NCBI GenBank assembly: GCA_003331935.1
Contig: QOQE01000002.1
Span: 104,928-168,927, forward strand
DNA from: Alphaproteobacteria bacterium
Lineage (GTDB): Bacteria > Pseudomonadota > Alphaproteobacteria > Rhodobacterales > Rhodobacteraceae
DNA: 64,000 nucleotides
Direction: 5' to 3'
Shown here: positions 9,144 through 18,236 of the stretch, one piece after another
Position numbering within the stretch: the first letter of the stretch is position 1
How the letters are laid out: the number at the start of each line of letters is the position of its first letter
Notes under the pieces: model-generated
Told to the model about the DNA's origin: nothing
Database searches by the model: none
Seen by the model: only the letters and a program-made list of their open reading frames with translations
Program-made: the position numbers and the translations under genes

Positions 9144-9725
9144 ATGATTTTTGGTAGTCCAGAACTTGTATTAAAAGCTAAGAACGTAGAGTTAAGAACG
9201 CCGCGCTATAGTGACTATGAGCAATGGCGAGATGTTAGAGAGAGTAGCAAGGCATTTTTGGAGCCATGGGAGCCAAAACGAGGTAACGATTTTTTTAAAC
9301 GAAATGCATTTAACAATAGAGTTAAGTGGGCAAAAAAAAGTGCTAAGGCTAACCAAGCATATCAATTTTTCATTTTTGATAGCTACCAGACTTTGTTAGG
9401 TTCTGTTACCATTGAAAATATTAGAAAGGGACCTTCCAATGCTGCCACTTTAGGGTATTGGCTTGGTAAACAGCATACAGGCAAAGGTTTTATGAGGGAG
9501 GCCGTTTTGAATATTGTCAACTTTTCTTTTAATAGATTATTTATTTCAAGACTAGAGGCTGCTACTTTGCCAGAAAATAAATCGTCTAGAATATTGCTTG
9601 AAAAAGTTGGCTTCAAATATGAAGGAGTAGGGCAAAGCTATCTACAAATAAATGGTCGTTGGAGGAATCATGTTTTATATGGACTTTTAAGAAATGACAG
9701 AAGAGGTCATGTGGACGAGAGCTGA
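9144..9725 (+). CDS. GNAT acetyltransferase, RimJ/RimL type
   Basis: The 193-residue protein resembles RimJ-type enzymes that acetylate N-terminal amines of ribosomal or other proteins. It shows the N-terminal PRYSDYEQW segment, a beta-bulge acetyl-CoA site (GYWLGKQHTGKGFMREA) and the late ENKSSRILLEKVGFKYEGVG typical of the family. The substrate cannot be told from sequence. Its stop lies 3 bases before the flavoprotein gene, so the two are probably co-transcribed. Confidence 0.88.
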   Translation: MIFGSPELVLKAKNVELRTPRYSDYEQWRDVRESSKAFLEPWEPKRGNDFFKRNAFNNRVKWAKKSAKANQAYQFFIFDSYQTLLGSVTIENIRKGPSNAATLGYWLGKQHTGKGFMREAVLNIVNFSFNRLFISRLEAATLPENKSSRILLEKVGFKYEGVGQSYLQINGRWRNHVLYGLLRNDRRGHVDES

Positions 9726-9728
9726 AAA

Positions 9729-11156
9729 ATGAAAAAAGAGGAAGATTACTTTAAGTTTATCGGAAATATTAAAGATAGTATTTCGCCCGACATAATTTCG
9801 GAGATATCTCCCATATACTTATCTGAACCCCGTGGTTTATATAGGAATCAATCTCTACATATAATAAAACCTAGATCTACTAAAGAGGTCTCTGGTTGTT
9901 TGAAACTCGCCACGAAATACAAGATTTGTATTGTTCCGTGGAGTGGTGGTACGGGACTAGTGGGGGGTCAGATAGCTTTAGACAAATATCATGTGACTTT
10001 GTCACTGGAAAGAATGAATAAGATCAATAGTTTTTCCGAGTTCAACCAATCGATTGAGGTTGAAGCCGGAGTTATTTTACAGTCAATTCACGAATTCGTA
10101 GGCACAAAAAATTTCTTTTTCCCATTATCTATGGCGTCAAAGGGCTCATGTCGCATAGGAGGAAATCTAGCCACAAATGCTGGCGGAGTAGGGGTTTTAA
10201 AATATGGAAATGCGAGAGATCTTTGCTTAGGACTAGAGGTCGTCTTAGCTGATGGTTCTATAATTAATGATATCAAGACACTAAAAAAAGATAACACAGG
10301 ATATGATTTAAAAAACCTTTTTATCGGGTCCGAGGGATCTTTAGGTATTATAACCAGAGCTGTTTTAAGACTTTTCCCAACCCCAAAAAGTAGAATTGTG
10401 ACCTTCTTTGGAGTACCAAATTTTAAGTCTGCGCTAGAAAGTTATATGCAGATATCCAAAAGGTTCGGACAGTACTTACAAGCGTTTGAATTAATTGGTG
10501 ATGAAGGGTTAAAGTTTCTTGAAGAGACGAACATGAATCAATCAGCGACGCAAAAAATTAAGTTACCATGGTATGTACTTATGGAGCTGGGTTTTAACAG
10601 CAATTCAGTAGAACAAGAGCTACATGATGCTTTGGACGATCTTTACAATAGAAATATTATTTTGGATGTTATTCTTGGTGATACAGAGTCTAAAGCAGAA
10701 AAGTTATGGAAAATCAGAGAAGATATTCCTGAGGCAAATAAAAAGATTGGAGCAATTTCTTCGCATGATATTTCTCTGCCTCTAGAAAATATGGAAATAT
10801 TTATAAATAAAAGTCTTATTGAAATAAAAAAAATAAATAGATCTCTTAGGGTAAATTGTTTTGGTCATATGGGAGACGGCAACCTACATTTCAATGTCTT
10901 CCCACCCCAGAAGGAGACCAACTCGAGCTATATGGATCTAAAGCCTAAATTAACTGAAATCATAAATACCAATTGCAAAAGTTTGGAAGGTTCTATAAGT
11001 GCGGAACACGGAGTAGGTCGAATGAAAGTTAAGGATTTAAAACAATATTGTGACCCAGGAAAATTCTATGTAATGCATCAGATAAAGAAAGCCATTGACC
11101 CTTTGTCTCTTCTAAATCCTGGGGTCATTCTGCGGCAAGATACTCAAGATATTTAA
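9729..11156 (+). CDS. FAD-linked oxidase, GlcD / D-2-hydroxyglutarate dehydrogenase-like
   Basis: A 475-residue member of the VAO/PCMH flavoprotein family with a GlcD-type C-terminal domain, oxidising a D-2-hydroxy acid. The FAD PP-loop WSGGTGLVGG (71-80), a second FAD segment GGNLATNAGG, metal-site-like residues in CFGHMGDGNLHFN, and SISAEHGVGRMK near the end are all present. No glcE or glcF partner lies nearby, which argues for a single-subunit D-lactate or D-2-hydroxyglutarate dehydrogenase over glycolate oxidase. The exact substrate is not determined. Confidence 0.87.
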   Translation: MKKEEDYFKFIGNIKDSISPDIISEISPIYLSEPRGLYRNQSLHIIKPRSTKEVSGCLKLATKYKICIVPWSGGTGLVGGQIALDKYHVTLSLERMNKINSFSEFNQSIEVEAGVILQSIHEFVGTKNFFFPLSMASKGSCRIGGNLATNAGGVGVLKYGNARDLCLGLEVVLADGSIINDIKTLKKDNTGYDLKNLFIGSEGSLGIITRAVLRLFPTPKSRIVTFFGVPNFKSALESYMQISKRFGQYLQAFELIGDEGLKFLEETNMNQSATQKIKLPWYVLMELGFNSNSVEQELHDALDDLYNRNIILDVILGDTESKAEKLWKIREDIPEANKKIGAISSHDISLPLENMEIFINKSLIEIKKINRSLRVNCFGHMGDGNLHFNVFPPQKETNSSYMDLKPKLTEIINTNCKSLEGSISAEHGVGRMKVKDLKQYCDPGKFYVMHQIKKAIDPLSLLNPGVILRQDTQDI

Positions 11157-11167
11157 ATTAAGTACGA

Positions 11168-11683
11168 ATGAAAAACATCCAGTATAATCTTAGATTATTG
11201 CTAGAAGACAATGGGGACCATATTGAAGTGGAGCAATTGTTAGATCTAGTATTTACGCCCAAAAGAAAGCTTCTTAGCTCATATCAACTAAGAGGCTCAG
11301 CTAACAAAGTCAACAAGCTGTCCTACGTAATAAAAGATCCTTCTGACAGTGCTGTTGGTTCGATAAGGTTCTGGAATATAAGGATAGATGGCCATAGTAG
11401 TAGAGGCCTCCTACTAGGGCCTCTTGCCGTCCACCCCATTTACCAAAGTGAAGGTTTAGGTGAGAAATTAGTTTTGAATAGTATAGAGAAAGCGGCTGCT
11501 CATAATTGGAATTGGGTTATATTGGTAGGAGATATTGATTATTATTCAAAATTTGGCTTCAGTAAGAAACCGACACGTGGCATCTCTCTTGGCGATGGGC
11601 TCGATGATGCAAGATTATTAGGGCTAGATATAAACGGAAGTTTTCTAAAGGAAGCAAATGGTATTTTAACAAAAGCTAATTAG
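11168..11683 (+). CDS. GNAT acetyltransferase, YhbS-like
   Basis: A 171-residue GNAT protein with a central acetyl-CoA site: LLLGPLAVHPIYQSEGLG (beta 4 and pyrophosphate loop), followed by WVILVGDIDYYSKFGF. This pattern is typical of YhbS-type predicted acetyltransferases of unknown substrate. It is the last gene of the thrC-led run and converges on lysC with 18 bases between stops. No T-rich terminator is visible at the junction. Confidence 0.85.
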   Translation: MKNIQYNLRLLLEDNGDHIEVEQLLDLVFTPKRKLLSSYQLRGSANKVNKLSYVIKDPSDSAVGSIRFWNIRIDGHSSRGLLLGPLAVHPIYQSEGLGEKLVLNSIEKAAAHNWNWVILVGDIDYYSKFGFSKKPTRGISLGDGLDDARLLGLDINGSFLKEANGILTKAN

Positions 11684-11701
11684 AAAATGAAAGGCATCGA
11701 T

Positions 11702-12931
11702 TTATAGATTCTGTAAATCGAAGGCATCATGAAGACTTCTGACTGCTAGTTCCAAGTATTTTCTCTCTATTAAAACTGAGAGCTTTATTTCTGAGGTTGA
11801 TATGACGTTAATGTTTATGTTTTCCTTGGATAAAGTTTCAAACATTTTTTGAGCAACACCGGCATGTGTTTTCATTCCAATTCCAACAATTGAAACCTTT
11901 GCTAAATTTTTATTTTCAATTAGTCGTTCATAAGAGATTAATTTATTCTCTTTCGCTTTCGATATAGCTTTTTTTGCCATATCTAATTCATCTTCAGGAC
12001 AAGAGAAGGTAATATTTGTTGAGCCAGTTTCAGTATTACTTTGAACAATCATATCTATGTTAACTCCAGAGTTCGCTAATGGCCCAAAGATCTTTGCTGC
12101 TACCCCAGGTTTATCTTCAATATTTGTAAGGGTTAACTGGGACTCATTTTTTTGGAACGCTATCCCAGATACAATATTTTTCTCCATAATTTCCTCTTCA
12201 TCGCAAACCAATGTTCCTTCTTCATTGGAAAAACTGTTTAACACCGTTATAGGTACTTTATGTCGCATTGCAAGTTCCACTGCTCGGGTTTGAAGTACAT
12301 TGGCTCCAAGTGAAGCCATTTCCAGCATTTCTTCGAATGAAATCTTTTTTAATTTTGACGCATTTTTTTTTATTCTCGGGTCTGTAGTGTAAATACCTGA
12401 CACATCTGTATATATGTCACACCGTTCAGCGTCTATTGCAGCGGCTATTGCGACAGCCGATGTATCAGACCCGCCCCTTCCAAGTGTCGTAATCCTTCCA
12501 CTTTTTTCTAATCCTTGGAATCCAGAAACTACAGCGACTTTTGATCCTCTCTTAAATGCTTCAACGAGTTTTGTTATTTCAATTTCTTCGATTTTTGCAT
12601 TTGAATGAAAGCTGTTCGTTCTTATCGGTAGTTGCCACCCACGCCAACTTCTGGAAGAAATACCAATACTGTTTAAAGCAATAGCTAAAAGAGCTGAGGA
12701 AATATCTTCTCCAGTAGATATTAAAGAATCATATTCAGGATCAACTATGCTTTCAACACCAACCTTCTTTGCTAGATTAATGAGTTTATTTGTCTCTTTG
12801 GACATAGCGGAGACAACGGCAACGACATTCCATCCATTTCTTATTTCATCTGAAATGATATCTCTTACAATCTTTATTCTGTCTACATCTGCGACAGATG
12901 TACCACCAAATTTCATAGTTAAGATTTTCAT
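11702..12931 (-). CDS. lysC: Aspartate kinase
   Basis: Catalyses ATP-dependent phosphorylation of aspartate, the first step to lysine, threonine, methionine and diaminopimelate. The 409-residue protein has the N-terminal kinase motif MKFGGTSV, a central GGSDTSAVAIAAA nucleotide/aspartate segment, and two C-terminal ACT domains for feedback control (VNIDMIVQSNTETG, and INVISTSEIKLSVLI in the second). ATG at 12931 is preferred over an adjacent upstream GTG. The start follows the DUF1178 gene by fewer than 10 bases on the same strand. Confidence 0.96.
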   Translation of the reverse strand: MKILTMKFGGTSVADVDRIKIVRDIISDEIRNGWNVVAVVSAMSKETNKLINLAKKVGVESIVDPEYDSLISTGEDISSALLAIALNSIGISSRSWRGWQLPIRTNSFHSNAKIEEIEITKLVEAFKRGSKVAVVSGFQGLEKSGRITTLGRGGSDTSAVAIAAAIDAERCDIYTDVSGIYTTDPRIKKNASKLKKISFEEMLEMASLGANVLQTRAVELAMRHKVPITVLNSFSNEEGTLVCDEEEIMEKNIVSGIAFQKNESQLTLTNIEDKPGVAAKIFGPLANSGVNIDMIVQSNTETGSTNITFSCPEDELDMAKKAISKAKENKLISYERLIENKNLAKVSIVGIGMKTHAGVAQKMFETLSKENININVISTSEIKLSVLIERKYLELAVRSLHDAFDLQNL

Positions 12932-12940
12932 CACATATCT

Positions 12941-13360
12941 TTAATTTACTTTGTCATCGTTCCATGGGAGTGGGGCAAAGGGGATGCCTTCTTCTGCTAA
13001 ATCTTTGGCTTCTTCCAAGGTAGTCCTTCCAATTATTGGCTTTTCCTCTTTTTCTCCATAATGCATAGCTCTTGCTTCGGTTGGAAAATTTTCTCCCACG
13101 TCTGTGGCAGTTTTTTTTATTCGTTTTTTCAGTGCTTTAATTTCCTTTTCAAGTGCACTCTGTGCTGAAATCAATGTCTCTTTCTTTTTACTATTATTAG
13201 AAGTTATCCTTGGTGCCATTAGAGACTTCTCAATTTCTCTTGAAGAGCATACAGCACACTCAAGGTGACCTTTTTCCTTTAACTTTTCAAATGAATCGGA
13301 ATTAGAAAACCAACTCTCAAACTGATGACCATTATTGCAAGTAAGAGTGTATTTAATCAT
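12941..13360 (-). CDS. DUF1178 family protein
   Basis: A 139-residue protein of the alphaproteobacterial DUF1178 family. The N-terminus (IKYTLTCNNGHQFESWF) and a paired-cysteine segment (LECAVCSS) look like a small zinc ribbon, followed by a basic coiled stretch (LEKEIKALKKRIKKTATDVG) and the family-typical ending ARAMHYGEKEE and LPWNDDK. The function is unknown. It sits between gcrA and lysC on the same strand and probably shares a transcript with lysC. Confidence 0.85.
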   Translation of the reverse strand: MIKYTLTCNNGHQFESWFSNSDSFEKLKEKGHLECAVCSSREIEKSLMAPRITSNNSKKKETLISAQSALEKEIKALKKRIKKTATDVGENFPTEARAMHYGEKEEKPIIGRTTLEEAKDLAEEGIPFAPLPWNDDKVN

Positions 13361-13416
13361 ATATAAATTCTACTCGTTGAGTGTTCATATTCCCTTCGAC
13401 ACAGTAAGGATGATAG

Positions 13417-14016
13417 TTATGAACTCTCTTTTCTCCCTCTGCGTTGGGTTATTGGTTGAAAAGCTATTGATATATGCGTTTGACAATAGGGTTTTCCTGG
13501 CTCAGCTTCGTGGCCACAGAACCAAAACTCGTCTGTTGCTGGATCTCCTATAGGCCATTTGCAAGTTCTTTCGGTTAAATCCATGAGAGAGATTTTTTTT
13601 GATTTCATCTCCACCTTTAGGAGGTCTTTTAACGTTTCCTCACTTAAATCTGAAACAACCTCAAGTCTGCTATCATTTGAACGCTCGGTGGCACCTGATG
13701 TGCTGATAGGTTTACCCCTTTCTAATGTTGTGTCATTAAGATCTTTAGGCTGTGTAATTTTTTGTGGTCTTCCTCTCTTTGTTGGTTCCTTATTTATCTT
13801 GGGTGGGCGACCTCTTTTCAAGCCTTTAATCGATTTTTCTGCAGTAACACCAGCCTTTGAAACGTTTGTGTCTCTGTTCGACAAACCCAATCTATGGACC
13901 TTGCCTATTACCGCATTTCGCGTAATATTCCCTAACTCTGTAGCGATTTCACTTGCACTATTCCCCTCAAGCCACATTTTTTTTAATACAGCTACACGTT
14001 CATCGCTCCATGCCAT
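13417..14016 (-). CDS. gcrA: Cell-cycle regulator GcrA
   Basis: GcrA associates with sigma-70 RNA polymerase and activates promoters carrying CcrM-methylated GANTC sites. The 199-residue protein has the N-terminal domain AWSDERVAVLKKMWLEG with the helix-turn-helix NAVIGKVHRLGLS, a basic proline-rich linker with repeated KRGRP-like motifs (AT-hook-like), and the conserved C-terminus CKWPIGDPATDEFWFCGH to YCQTH. The ATG at 14016 is chosen over an upstream TTG because GGAG lies 7 bases before it. It is divergent from the ABC permease gene. Confidence 0.94.
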   Translation of the reverse strand: MAWSDERVAVLKKMWLEGNSASEIATELGNITRNAVIGKVHRLGLSNRDTNVSKAGVTAEKSIKGLKRGRPPKINKEPTKRGRPQKITQPKDLNDTTLERGKPISTSGATERSNDSRLEVVSDLSEETLKDLLKVEMKSKKISLMDLTERTCKWPIGDPATDEFWFCGHEAEPGKPYCQTHISIAFQPITQRRGRKESS

Positions 14017-14105
14017 AATCAGCTCCAAAAATTATGATGTAAAAATTTTCAAAAAACTTGTATACAATGGTTTCTTTTATAAATAAAGACTTAGTTGACA
14101 TAATT

Positions 14106-14903
14106 ATGAAACAGGAATTGAGCAAGACTAACCGTTTTTCAAATTTTTTAGGCTTATTTACGCTTGTCGTAAGGGAACAGAGACGCTTTACTTCGATTTG
14201 GACCCAAACGCTTTTAGCACCCATAGTAACTAGTGCCCTTTTTATTACAGTGTTTTCATTTGTTTTTTCTGATCGAAATGCAGAGTTACTTTCCAATTAT
14301 GATTATAGTTTATTTATAGCACCTGGTATTCTTATGATGGTAACCATTCAGAATTCTTTTGCAAACACCTCTACTTCCATATTAGTTTCCAAAGTTAACG
14401 GCAACGTAGTTGATACCTTGATGCCGTCTCTATCTTCTTTAGAACTTTCATTGGGTTTTATGATAGGGGGAACTCTCAGAGGCCTATTCGTTGCAAGTGG
14501 CGTTTTGGTGGTTATATTCCCTCTTTTAAGTCTATTCCCGGAAAATCTATTTATACTATACTTTTATATAATTATGGGCAGTATTACATTTTCTCTTCTT
14601 GGAATATTAGTTGGAATATTTTGTAAAAAATTCGATCAGATGAGCGCTGTAAATAATTTCATTATCGCCCCTCTTTCGTTTCTTTCAGGAACCTTTTATT
14701 CGGTGAGCAAGCTTCCAGCGCCATTTGATGTGATCTCTACCTTCAACCCAGTCTTTTGGTTAATGGACGGAGTGCGATTTGGTGCACTAGGAGACGCAGA
14801 GTCAAATATTTTCTTTGGATGTCTTGGCATACTGATATTTAATCTGGTTTTATTTTCAATCGTTTGGAAATGGTTTTCTGTAGGATATTTTTTAAAGGAT
14901 TAA
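14106..14903 (+). CDS. ABC-2 type transporter permease
   Basis: Integral membrane subunit of an ABC exporter, with about six transmembrane helices and the ABC-2 signature area near LSFLSGTFYSVSKLPAPFD. Such permeases export polyketides, lipids or polysaccharides; the substrate here is unknown. The cognate ATPase is not adjacent and must be encoded elsewhere. The start is uncertain: ATG at 14106 gives a typical N-terminus, while ATG at 14067 or TTG at 14058 would add 13 to 16 residues. The gene lies between gcrA (divergent) and argD (35 bases downstream). Confidence 0.88.
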   Translation: MKQELSKTNRFSNFLGLFTLVVREQRRFTSIWTQTLLAPIVTSALFITVFSFVFSDRNAELLSNYDYSLFIAPGILMMVTIQNSFANTSTSILVSKVNGNVVDTLMPSLSSLELSLGFMIGGTLRGLFVASGVLVVIFPLLSLFPENLFILYFYIIMGSITFSLLGILVGIFCKKFDQMSAVNNFIIAPLSFLSGTFYSVSKLPAPFDVISTFNPVFWLMDGVRFGALGDAESNIFFGCLGILIFNLVLFSIVWKWFSVGYFLKD

Positions 14904-14938
14904 GATCAACTAATTGCAAAACCTAGAAAGGGAGGCTT

Positions 14939-16135
14939 ATGCCTAAAATCTTAAATCGACCTACAGAGTCCTCTTTGATGAGTAACTACAGCAGATCCGA
15001 TTTGGCATTTGTCAGCGGAAAAGGTGTTTGGCTTTTTGATGACAAAGGTAAAATGTTTTTAGACCTTGCTTCCGGTATAGCAGTTAATTCGTTGGGCCAC
15101 AGCCACCCCAGATTAGTAAAGGTACTAGTTGATCAGGGGTCAAAACTCTGGCACACTTCAAACCTATACACGGTACCCAATCAAGAAAAACTGGCAAAGT
15201 TGCTTACCAACAACACTTTTGCAGAGAAAGTTTTTTTTACAAATTCTGGAGCGGAGAGCGTTGAATGTGCAATGAAGATAGCGCGAAGGTTCTTTTTCTC
15301 AATAGGTCAATCAGAAAGGAATAGGATAATTTCCTTCGATGGAGCTTTTCACGGAAGAACTATGGGTACAATATCAGCGGCTGGAAGCAGAAAGTTACTT
15401 GAAGGTTTTGGCCCAAAGTTGCCAGGTTTCGACCTTATTAAAAATTTTTCTCTTGAAAGCGTTGAAAAAAGGATAACTAGACGGACATGCGCAATTCTAG
15501 TGGAGCCAATTCTGGGTGAGGGAGGAATAGTGCCTCTTACCTGTCCATTTCTAAAAGGACTCAAAAACCTATGTGAGAAATACAACCTACTACTTATTTT
15601 TGATGAGGTGCAAAGTGGTGTTGGCAGGTCTGGACATTTCTTAGCCCATGAAAGCTGTGAAGTGACCCCAGATATTGTAGCTATGGCAAAAGGACTAGGA
15701 AATGGCTTCCCCATTGGAGCTTGTTTGGCAACTAAAAAAGTTGCAGCTTGTATGGTGCCTGGCACGCATGGTTCGACCTACGGTGGGAATCCATTGGGTT
15801 GTGCGGTAGCTTTAGAGACGACCAAACATATCCTTAAGCCAAATTTTTTATCAACAATTCGTAAAAAAGGTCATTTCTTTAAAGAAAAATTAAATGACTT
15901 ACTAGACATATTTCCTGATCAAATAATAGAAGTAAGGGGAGAGGGCCTGATGTTAGGTTTGAAATGTGCTGGGAAAAACGTCGATCTTGTAGAAATGTGT
16001 AGGGAAGAAAAGCTGTTGTTAGTGCCTGCAGCATCTAATACTGTAAGAATATTACCGCCTTTAATTATCACATATAGAGAAATAGAGGAGGCTATTATGA
16101 GATTGAAACGGGCATTTTTAAAAATGAGAAAGTGA
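14939..16135 (+). CDS. argD: Acetylornithine aminotransferase
   Basis: PLP aminotransferase of arginine synthesis, converting N-acetylglutamate semialdehyde to N-acetylornithine; often also acts as DapC. The 398-residue class III enzyme shows FTNSGAESVE (PLP phosphate site), IFDEVQSGVGR with the PLP-ring aspartate (Asp222), and the Schiff-base lysine Lys251 in AMAKGLGNGFP. GGGAGG lies just before its ATG. Its TGA overlaps the GTG start of argF by 4 bases (GTGA), indicating translational coupling. Confidence 0.96.
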   Translation: MPKILNRPTESSLMSNYSRSDLAFVSGKGVWLFDDKGKMFLDLASGIAVNSLGHSHPRLVKVLVDQGSKLWHTSNLYTVPNQEKLAKLLTNNTFAEKVFFTNSGAESVECAMKIARRFFFSIGQSERNRIISFDGAFHGRTMGTISAAGSRKLLEGFGPKLPGFDLIKNFSLESVEKRITRRTCAILVEPILGEGGIVPLTCPFLKGLKNLCEKYNLLLIFDEVQSGVGRSGHFLAHESCEVTPDIVAMAKGLGNGFPIGACLATKKVAACMVPGTHGSTYGGNPLGCAVALETTKHILKPNFLSTIRKKGHFFKEKLNDLLDIFPDQIIEVRGEGLMLGLKCAGKNVDLVEMCREEKLLLVPAASNTVRILPPLIITYREIEEAIMRLKRAFLKMRK

Positions 16136-17067
16136 CAGTGAATAACTTTTTAAATTTAAATGAGATTACTACAAATAATTTGGAAGCAATACTAGAAGAT
16201 GCCTGTAAAGTGAAAAAAGCAACACTTGGAGGATCGGCTGTTAAAGAGCATTACAGTAGTTGCCTGGATGGTACCCTCACAGGGTTACTATTTGAAAAGC
16301 TATCTACCCGAACGCGTCTATCTTTTGAAGCAGCGGTGCTGAGGCTTGGTGGTCAAGTCTTAAATCTTCGGAAAGATGAAATTCACATGGGAAAAGGTGA
16401 AACTCTTGAAGATACTAGTGCAATGTTTTCGCTATTTTTGGATGCTCTAGTACTTAGGCTCTATGAAGAAGAAAAATTATACGAATTTTCCAGATATTCA
16501 AAAATTCCAATAATTAACGGCTTAACAAACGAGTCCCATCCTTGCCAAGTTTTAACGGATATATTTACATTCCAAGAATTAAGAGGCTGTATTGCCGGGA
16601 AAAAAGTGGTCTGGTTAGGAGTTGCAAATAATGTATTTCAAAGCTTTTTACATGCAGCAGTAGCTTTAAGCTTTAATATTATTTTCTCTGGACCAAGCAA
16701 ATTTCAGCCCAATAAAAAAATGTGTGAATTTCTTCAAGGGCGTGATCCCAATATTTTGACTGTAGAACAAAATCCCATTGTTGCAGTGAAAAAAGCTGAC
16801 CTAATTGTGACGGATAAGTGGGTTTCAATGCATGACGATGAACTTGGAAAATCGGATTTAAATAAATTGGAAAACTTTAGAGTCACTAGACAGCTACTGG
16901 ATTTTGCCAAACAGGAAGTTTTGTTTATGCACTGCCTTCCTGCAGATAAAGGTCGAGAGGTATCTCAAGATATTTTTGAAGACAATAGATGTGTTGCTTT
17001 GCAAGAGGCACGAAATAGGATGCATTTGCAAAAATCTATTCTCAGGTGGTGTCTAGGTTTATTTTAA
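16132..17067 (+). CDS. argF: Ornithine carbamoyltransferase
   Basis: Transfers a carbamoyl group to ornithine, giving citrulline in arginine synthesis. The 311-residue protein has the carbamoyl-phosphate motif S58-TRTR, the HPCQ motif, and the ornithine-loop HCLPA near the C-terminus. The start is GTG, four bases inside argD. It converges on a minus-strand gene with only four bases between stops, so no terminator fits there. A third arginine gene, argB, is at 56.5-57.4 kb. Confidence 0.96.
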   Translation: MTVNNFLNLNEITTNNLEAILEDACKVKKATLGGSAVKEHYSSCLDGTLTGLLFEKLSTRTRLSFEAAVLRLGGQVLNLRKDEIHMGKGETLEDTSAMFSLFLDALVLRLYEEEKLYEFSRYSKIPIINGLTNESHPCQVLTDIFTFQELRGCIAGKKVVWLGVANNVFQSFLHAAVALSFNIIFSGPSKFQPNKKMCEFLQGRDPNILTVEQNPIVAVKKADLIVTDKWVSMHDDELGKSDLNKLENFRVTRQLLDFAKQEVLFMHCLPADKGREVSQDIFEDNRCVALQEARNRMHLQKSILRWCLGLF

Positions 17068-17071
17068 TAGT

Positions 17072-17506
17072 TTAAAAAAAGTTAAGTACCAAGATCCCCA
17101 AAAAAGACGCTGTGGCCACAATTAATAGTACTCTATTGTTTGTGATTTTATTAAAAATTGAGTATTTACTTTGCAAAATGGAGGTATTTTTATTTTTTTG
17201 AGTTTTAGGTGAATTAAAGTTTTGCATTGAAGCCAATTTTAATACCTCGCTGTTGGATGCTTTTTGTTCTTCCTCTAGTGCAATTAACTGCTTATTGAAG
17301 TAAGCAATCATCTCTCTCTGATGATTTTCGAGCTTATCAATAGCAACTTCGAGTTCTTTGAACGCAATATTTTGTGCATTTTGGAACTCATCTAAACGCT
17401 CCTTCACCAAGGAAGTGACATTCTGTCTAATTTCCTCGATTTGGTTGCCTGATAAAAACCGTTCTCTAACATCCTGTATGCGGTCTTTTATAACATTATT
17501 TTCCAT
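17072..17506 (-). CDS. Hypothetical coiled-coil, tail-anchored membrane protein
   Basis: A 144-residue protein not assigned to a family. Most of it (about residues 5-95) is charged and heptad-like, consistent with a long coiled coil (ERLDEFQNAQNIAFKELEVA, LENHQREMIAYFNKQLIALE). A polar linker follows, then one C-terminal transmembrane helix (VLLIVATASFLGILVLNFF, about 126-144) ending at the stop, so it is a tail-anchored candidate. It sits between argF and tRNA-Leu with ATG start at 17506. Codon use looks like that of its neighbours. Function unknown. Confidence 0.7.
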   Translation of the reverse strand: MENNVIKDRIQDVRERFLSGNQIEEIRQNVTSLVKERLDEFQNAQNIAFKELEVAIDKLENHQREMIAYFNKQLIALEEEQKASNSEVLKLASMQNFNSPKTQKNKNTSILQSKYSIFNKITNNRVLLIVATASFLGILVLNFF

Positions 17507-17599
17507 ATCTTTGGGCCTTATTAAACCAAATTAATTTAGTATACTTGACGCAAATATGCAAAAACTGTGCAAATTCGGTAGTTATAACTTCTGGCCTGG

Positions 17600-17686
17600 T
17601 GGTGCCCGCTGCCGGACTTGAACCGGCACGACTGTTAAGTCGAGGGATTTTAAGTCCCTTGTGTCTACCAATTCCACCAAGCGGGC
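17600..17686 (-). tRNA. tRNA-Leu (anticodon UAA)
   Basis: Read on the minus strand, the gene has a 7-bp acceptor stem (GCCCGCT paired with AGCGGGC), a D-loop with GGTAGACAC, an anticodon stem GGGAC/ATCCC around TTAAA with anticodon TAA, the long variable arm of class II tRNAs, GGTTCAAGTCC in the T arm, and an encoded CCA. Length is 87 bases, as expected for tRNA-Leu. Confidence 0.96.
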
Positions 17687-17812
17687 TCAGTAAGTTTTAC
17701 ATCCATACCTTAGTATTATATACGTTTTGGCGTCAAGAGCTTTCAATTGGTTATTGCTTTTATTACAAAATGAACTAAATGACTTAAATTGTCGTTAACC
17801 GAGGAGTCTACT

Positions 17813-18232
17813 GTGGAATTTCTTGTCATTTACCTTTCCATGCTCTCAATGTATGTAATAATAGATTTCATATGGATTACCCTTTTTATGCAGCCCTACT
17901 TCACAGCAAATTTAGGTCACCTACTAAGAGAATCGGTAGGGACTAGTTTTTTAATAACCTATGGTTCGATTTTCTTCGTTTTTTATGTGTTAGGTCTCTA
18001 TTGGTTTGGGGTACGAGCTGGTATTAGCTCAAATTCTGCAATTGTGGCCACGTTATCTGGAGGCTTTCTAGGTTTCCTAGCTTATGGAACCTATGGTCTA
18101 ACCAACTATATTTTTTTTAAGGGATATCCGCTGTCCATAACACTTTTGGATATAACCTGGGGCTCAGTCCTGGGAGGCGCTGTATCTTTTTGTGGATATC
18201 TGATTTTCGTGCGTTTTTTCTACCAAAGCTAG
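17813..18232 (+). CDS. DUF2177 family membrane protein
   Basis: A 139-residue protein with four transmembrane helices and the DUF2177 pattern (IIDFIWITLFMQPYF near the start, LAYGTYGLTNYIFFKGYP in the third helix region, and LLDITWGSVLGG). The function is unknown. The start is a GTG at 17813 with GAGGAG 6 bases upstream; a longer TTG start is possible in frame but has no ribosome site. It converges on metG with four bases between stops. Confidence 0.85.
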   Translation: MEFLVIYLSMLSMYVIIDFIWITLFMQPYFTANLGHLLRESVGTSFLITYGSIFFVFYVLGLYWFGVRAGISSNSAIVATLSGGFLGFLAYGTYGLTNYIFFKGYPLSITLLDITWGSVLGGAVSFCGYLIFVRFFYQS

Positions 18233-18236
18233 CAGA

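Noticed and set aside
11697..11721. Inverted repeat TCGATTTA / TAAATCGA at the 3' end of lysC
   Set aside because: There is no T-tract on either side and half lies in lysC codons; not a convincing terminator.
13559..14086. 175-codon plus-strand frame
   Set aside because: It lies opposite gcrA, which has a clear family match; the antisense frame reflects codon bias.
17545..17778. Plus-strand frame containing VVPAAGLEPARL
   Set aside because: This is a classic false translation of the antisense strand of tRNA-Leu and its flanks.
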